64,000 nucleotides of DNA from contig MU404083.1 of the NCBI GenBank assembly GCA_022695795.1, positions 348,347-412,346 of the forward strand, given 5' to 3'. Below, piece by piece: positions 59,071-64,000 of the stretch. Every line of letters begins with the position of its first letter. Position 1 is the first letter of the stretch. The notes beneath the pieces are model-generated. The model was not told the DNA's origin, did no database searches, and saw only the letters and a program-made list of their open reading frames with translations. Position numbers and translations under genes: made by a program. Source of the DNA: Biscogniauxia marginata (Eukaryota > Ascomycota > Sordariomycetes > Xylariales > Xylariaceae).

Positions 59071-62000
59071 GTTATTATTATATATAATAATATATTTAAA
59101 CGAATTAAAAATAAAAAGTATAATAAGTTATTTAAACGCTTAAATTATTAGTTAAATATATAATAAAAAAAATTAACGTAAAAACGAAAATTACGTTAAA
59201 AATCGCGAAATAAATAATTACTTATTTATATAAGTTTTTTTTTAATAACACGGCGATATTATTAAAGGTTTTAAAACACTTATTAAATAATATATAAATA
59301 TTTATATTAAAATTTAAAATTTTAATAATTAAACTAAATAAATAATTAATATAATAATTTTTAAGGTATATAAAAATACTTAAAAATAAAACTATAAATA
59401 TAAAAATAAAAACAAAAACAAAAAAATTTTTACGTTTATAAATTTTAAAAAAATTAATAAAAAGGAAAAGAAATAAATTTAATTAAAATAATAATTAAAA
59501 ACGCCTTTTTAAAATATATAAAATAAAACGAAATATATATAAACGCGCGAATTTTAAAAGAACTTTAATTTATTTAACTCGTTTTATATCGATTAATAAT
59601 AAAACGAATTAAATATAACGACTTTTTAACTTATTACGAGTAAATAAAACATTTAAAAAAGGTAAAACCGTATTATTACGAAGAAAAAAAGACATTAAAT
59701 TACTTCGTAAAATATAAATATAAAAAAAAACTATTAAAATACGCGTTTATAAAAAAAGATTTTAAATTATTTATTTATAAAGTATAACTTTATATAATAA
59801 TAAAAACTTAAAAAGGTAAAATAAAAAAGGCCCTTTTTTAATCGAAATTCGGTCGAAGTTACTTTAAAAAAGAAATCGCTTATTAATTTTCGAATTATAA
59901 AATCTATATAACTTATAAGTAAAAAATTCGTGAAATATATAATTTTAAAAATACGTAATATAAAGATAAAAACGAAAAATCTCTTATGTTACGCAGAATT
60001 ATGAGGTGATTTATATACCAAGGGTTTAAATGCAAATTTTCAGTAGTTATATAGATTCTTAAGACCACGCTTAATATAACCTATAATCCTTTCTTTTAGT
60101 GGCTTTAATTATTTAATTTAACATGGCAAGAGCTCGTAGCCTTCGTTTTTAGTTCTTTGGTTTCCCATTGCGGCAATATACTCGTTTCGCAGCCATAATG
60201 GCACATATATTTATTTCGCGGAAAGCATGAAATTCCTCGCGGTCGTAAGTTAATATATATACGCACATGTCGTGCTATATATCGTTACTAAGTCTGAGAT
60301 ATTAAGACGATCGATCCACTATTAAGAATTCTTATTACCCTTAAGAGATTATTATTATTTTACGGATTTCGGAAGTATTTAAAAGTTTCAAGAGGTTTTA
60401 CGTATTAAATCTTGTCATTTTCTTTTACCGAGCGAACTTGTAATATTAAAAGTATTCGCCATAGTATTAAAAAAAAGTATAAAGAAAAAAACAAATCTTA
60501 TAACGAATACTTTATAAATATTAAAGCATTATTAAACACTATTAATTATTATATATACCTTTATACACTTCGTTTAAATAGTAATTACCGTTTTAATAAC
60601 TATATTATTTAATAATACGTTTTATTATTAATTAATTATACATTTCTTTAATATAAATAAGCTTAATTTAACTCTTTAAATTAAAAAGCGAAAAAAAGAA
60701 TTATCGCGAAAATTTAAACCCCTTTTCTCGCGATAATTTACTAGGCTTACTAATAAACTTCGTAATACTCGATATTAATATATTTTTTAACTTTAATAAC
60801 ATATTTAACTAAATATATAAATAAAAACTTTTTAATAAATATTTTTCGAGCTTAATTTTAAGCTTAAAAAGCTCTTATCATCGTATAAACACCCCCCCTT
60901 TTTTATCCTTATTTATACGTAGCCGTTTTATAAAAAGCATAATTATATTAATAACAAAAACGATCTCTTATAAAGCCTTTATTAAAACTCGACAAGATTA
61001 ATCTTTAAAAATCGATTTTTAAAACCTTCTTAAATTAAATCGATTTAAATTTAACGCGAAATCCGTTTTTTTACATACTTAAAATACATCTTCTCATTAA
61101 AGAAATTCCTAAAAAAATTAAAGCCTTTAAATTCTAACATTTTTACGTTTATTACGAACAATATAAAAATAATACACCTTATTATTACGTATTTAATAAA
61201 TAATCCAAAAAAAGCAAATTTATAACGCTTATTATTTCGATATTAAACGTTTTTATTTAAATATTAATCTTACTAAAAATAAAACTACCGCTTAAAAATA
61301 TCTATATAAAAAATTTTTTATATATATTAATAAAAAAATAATATAACCATATAAATATTAAAAAAAAAATTAAAATAAACTTTTAATTTAAAGCCTTTAC
61401 TTTTTAAATAAAAAAGGAATTCTTTAAAAAATTTGAAAAATATACTTTACAAGATTTAATTTTATACTTTATAATAATAAACTTATATATAAACTAAAAA
61501 TAAAAACTTATAATTTAAAACTTATTAAAAAAACTTTAAAAAAATTTTTCTTTTTAATAAATTAAATAAATATTTTTTCATTTTTCGATATTACCTCACT
61601 TTTTATAATTATCTTGCCTGTCGGCGAGGGGTAATTACGCACGAGTTATAAAGACTCGTAAACTTACTAGGCGTTTTAAGGGGTTTCGAGGGTACCTCAC
61701 CCTCGTGCCTCGAGGGCCCCCCCCCCTTTACACCTCTTAATATAAAATAAACGCTATAAATCTCCTTAGCATTTCTATAAATAATCACCTTCCCCCTCGA
61801 GAGCGCTTTAACCTAAAATAAAAAGTTCTTTTTACTCGCTAAGTATTTGCTTAAGGGTTTCTAGCTTTATATAAACGTTTATTCCATAATAATTTATATA
61901 ATCTTCCTTTTTATTTTAAGTCCCCTCCTCACCCTCGTTTCTCGAGGGGTCCCCCCCCTTATAAAGAAAGGGTTATATATAACATTTAAAAAAATACGTT

Positions 62001-63389
62001 TTAACGAATTAATAAAAACTTACTCGCGGTTTTATAAAAAGTATAACGTTAATATTTACTTAAAACGACTTTATATATTATATATATATAAAAAACTTAT
62101 CTCTTTAAAATAATATAAACCCGATTTCTCGGGCCTTATTATTATATAACTAAAATATAAAACGCCGCGTTAATAAATAAAAACGTTAATTATATCGTCG
62201 TAAATAACATTCCTTTAAATAATAAGGAACTTAATTAGTTTTATAAATAAATACTAAAATATTAAATCGCTTTTTTAATAACAAATAAATATATACGCCT
62301 CGTAAGTTTTATAAACTAAGCCTTATTATATATTTACGTCTTTAATTAAGATCTTAAGAACTACCTTAAAATAAACATAAAATAATTAAAAAGAAATTAT
62401 ATATTCGTAAAAATTAAATCTTTACTTTTTATTAAACGAGAAAAACCCCGCATTTTAAATAGTTAAACGAAAGCCTTTTATTAATTTATTAAAAAAATAA
62501 AAACTAATAATAGCTTTAAAGTATAAAGAATTAAAGTTTTCATTATATAAAATAATTTAAAAATTTAAAAAATTTAAAAACTATTTATTATTTTTATTAA
62601 AAAATGCTATAAAAAAGCGGTTATTCTTTAATTTTAGTCTTATTTACGAACATAACATTCTTTTAAACCTAATAAACAAAAATAAATAAATCTTAAACCT
62701 TTAAAGTAAGAAAAGCAACATTAAAGTTATTATTAATTAAACTATTAACAATTTCCGAAATCTTAAATAAAAGTCGTATTTTAAACCGAAAAGTAAAAGT
62801 AATTATACGTTTACGCTTAAGCTTCTTATTTTCATTATTCGAAATCTTTTTATTCACTTTTCGCTTCAAGGGTCTAAGCTTTTTATTTATATCTATCCTT
62901 TTCATTTTAGTCGTAATACCATTTACCTTTTTATAAATAAACTTCTTAATAATAATAAAAAGTACGTAAATTAACATTATAACGTAAAAATTATACTTTA
63001 TAATACTTTTTTTCTTAATTTAATAAAACTTATTTATTTTACTATTATAAGCTTTTATAACTTAATTAATAAATAATTAAATAAAAAAAGGAAAAATTAT
63101 AATTAAAACTTAACGCGAAAATAACGATACCGATTTAAAATAATATTAAACCGCTATTTTTTATTTATAAAACGAAAATAAAAAAAGCTAAATATTATCT
63201 TTTAAAAAAAGAAAAAACCTCGTTATAATCGCAAACGAATTAATCTTAAATAACATATCCTCGATTTAATCGAAACTCGCATTTAAAAACCTAGTATTAA
63301 CCACTTTTATAACACGCTAATTATTAACCTTAAATATATTAAAAATAAAATAAGTTCGCGGCGTAATGCTTTATTAAGCTAAAATATAT
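59071..63389. repeat. AT-rich RIP-type repeat block, unresolved
   Basis: Mostly A/T with many stops in all frames. The part at 59071-59990 is A-rich on +, opposite to the neighbouring Gypsy element. A short segment of near-normal composition (about 60000-60360) interrupts it and may be a remnant of unique DNA. From about 60400 the block is again AT-rich. Small open frames (60412-60612 +, 62977-62693 -) are Lys/Asn/Ile-rich by composition only. The element types are not identifiable by eye. Confidence 0.55.
61695..61960. repeat. GC-rich motif repeated within AT-rich DNA
   Basis: Two related GC-rich stretches, about 61695-61730 and 61926-61960, share CCTCACCCTCG, then CTCGAGGG and a run of 8-12 C. 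A third partial relative (CCCCCTCGAGAG) lies near 61793. They stand out as GC islands in an otherwise RIP-eroded block and could form CTCGAG-centred hairpins. Confidence 0.55.
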
Positions 63390-64000
63390 TGTTACGGACC
63401 TTAGAATGGAACTACGTATTAGTCACGTGGTTTAACGAGAGAATTAATAAATCGCTCCCCTTAGCAGAGCGATTTAATGATTTAGTGACTTAATAAATCG
63501 CTCCTCTTAGCAAAGCGATTTAGCGACTCACTTATTTTAAGGAAAAGAGAAATAAGTATAAGTAAATTAGAATTTCCTTATATATCTAGTTATTCATTCT
63601 AGTTCTTTAGCTATTAATTTAAAACTATAGTCACTTTTTAATACTATAATAAGAGTACCTTAAAACCTTTTTAACGAATATAACATTTTAAATTAATTAA
63701 ACTAATCTTAATTTATTGTTACTTTTAAATCAAGAAAACCTAATACGTACTTACTTGTGAAGTTAGCTAACTAGGAACATATAAGGAGGTTCGTTACATT
63801 TTGATAGCTCCTTGATTAGTGCTTAATATTGGTTTAAGAGAAGGGACTTTTAATTGAATAGTCCTAAGATAAGTATGCCCCTTAAGACTAAAAGGTAACA
63901 AGAAAAGAAATAAGTAAAAGAATAATAGTTAATAAGCTTTTAAATAAAAGCTTTAAGTCTTTTTACGGTATAACTAAAAGGTTTAAAAGAACCAACACAA
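63390..64000 (+). mobile_element. Second Gypsy-family element, 5' end only, continuing beyond the window
   Basis: The 5' LTR (63390-63798, 409 bp, TGTTACGGACC...GGTTCGTTACA) is followed directly by internal sequence (TTTTGATAGCTCCTTGATTA and onward) that matches the internal 5' region of the minus-strand copy at 58648 and below. This copy has fewer mutated positions than the other two. Predicted target duplication is TATAT (63385-63389); its partner lies outside the window. Confidence 0.8.
63444..63525 (+). repeat. Tandem hairpin repeat inside the LTR
   Basis: Two copies, spaced 46 bp, of an inverted repeat TAAATCGCT...AGCGATTTA (63448-63476 and 63494-63522) with CCCCTTAGC/CCTCTTAGC loops. 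It is not obvious in the other two LTR copies, so it may be specific to this subfamily or lost from them by mutation. Confidence 0.75.

Noticed and set aside
50950..63390. AT-rich block taken for inserted mitochondrial DNA
   Set aside because: Gypsy RT remnants, LTRs and target duplications explain it as nuclear transposon DNA; no mitochondrial gene was recognised.
1..64000. CRISPR arrays, operons or bacterial-type signals
   Set aside because: No regularly spaced repeats were seen, and gene structure with introns is plainly eukaryotic.

Overview
The window is nuclear DNA of a filamentous ascomycete (Pezizomycotina, most likely a Sordariomycete). The basis is short GT-AG introns with CTAAC/CTGAC-type branch sites, fungal-specific protein families, and a sharp split between ordinary gene-bearing DNA (about 1-50.7 kb) and extremely AT-rich DNA (about 50.9-63.8 kb) that looks like transposons destroyed by repeat-induced point mutation (RIP). 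The species cannot be named from the sequence alone.

Layout. 0-9 kb holds housekeeping-type genes: the edge of a Pro-rich open frame, a 987-aa disordered protein (-), and the Golgi syntaxin SED5 (+). 10.5-17 kb holds an aldo-keto reductase (+), then two adjacent + strand genes: a STAND/NACHT-type NTPase and a five-exon C2H2 zinc-finger protein. 17.7-32.4 kb is accessory and metabolic: an A-T-TE NRPS-like synthetase of the arylpyruvate (atromentin/terrequinone/microperfuranone) type, a broken cytochrome P450, a dienelactone hydrolase and a medium-chain polyol dehydrogenase, all on the minus strand and separated by long gene-poor stretches. 34.5-40.6 kb holds a multi-pass membrane protein, a short-chain dehydrogenase and an Ayg1-type serine hydrolase. 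42.2-50.1 kb returns to conserved functions: glucosamine-6-phosphate N-acetyltransferase (GNA1), a 1167-aa class-3 (diacylglycerol-type) lipase and an intracellular GH43 glycosidase.

The AT-rich right end can be resolved into parts. A Ty3/Gypsy-type element lies on the minus strand at 52700-59065, flanked by a perfect 5-bp duplication (TAAGT). Its reverse-transcriptase core is still readable but carries RIP-type changes. A solo LTR of the same family (duplication GTGGC) is inserted inside a short inverted-repeat DNA element with a TA duplication. A third LTR at 63390-63798 starts a further copy that runs off the window.

How the genes fit together. The NRPS-like synthetase with a neighbouring, badly mutated P450 suggests an aromatic-metabolite cluster that has lost its tailoring step. 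The hydrolase, dehydrogenases and membrane protein nearby could be further members, but nothing in the sequence ties them to it. The STAND and zinc-finger genes have much lower GC than their neighbours, as expected for fast-evolving accessory genes. Intron coordinates were worked out by eye from splice consensus and reading phase and have not been tested against transcripts.
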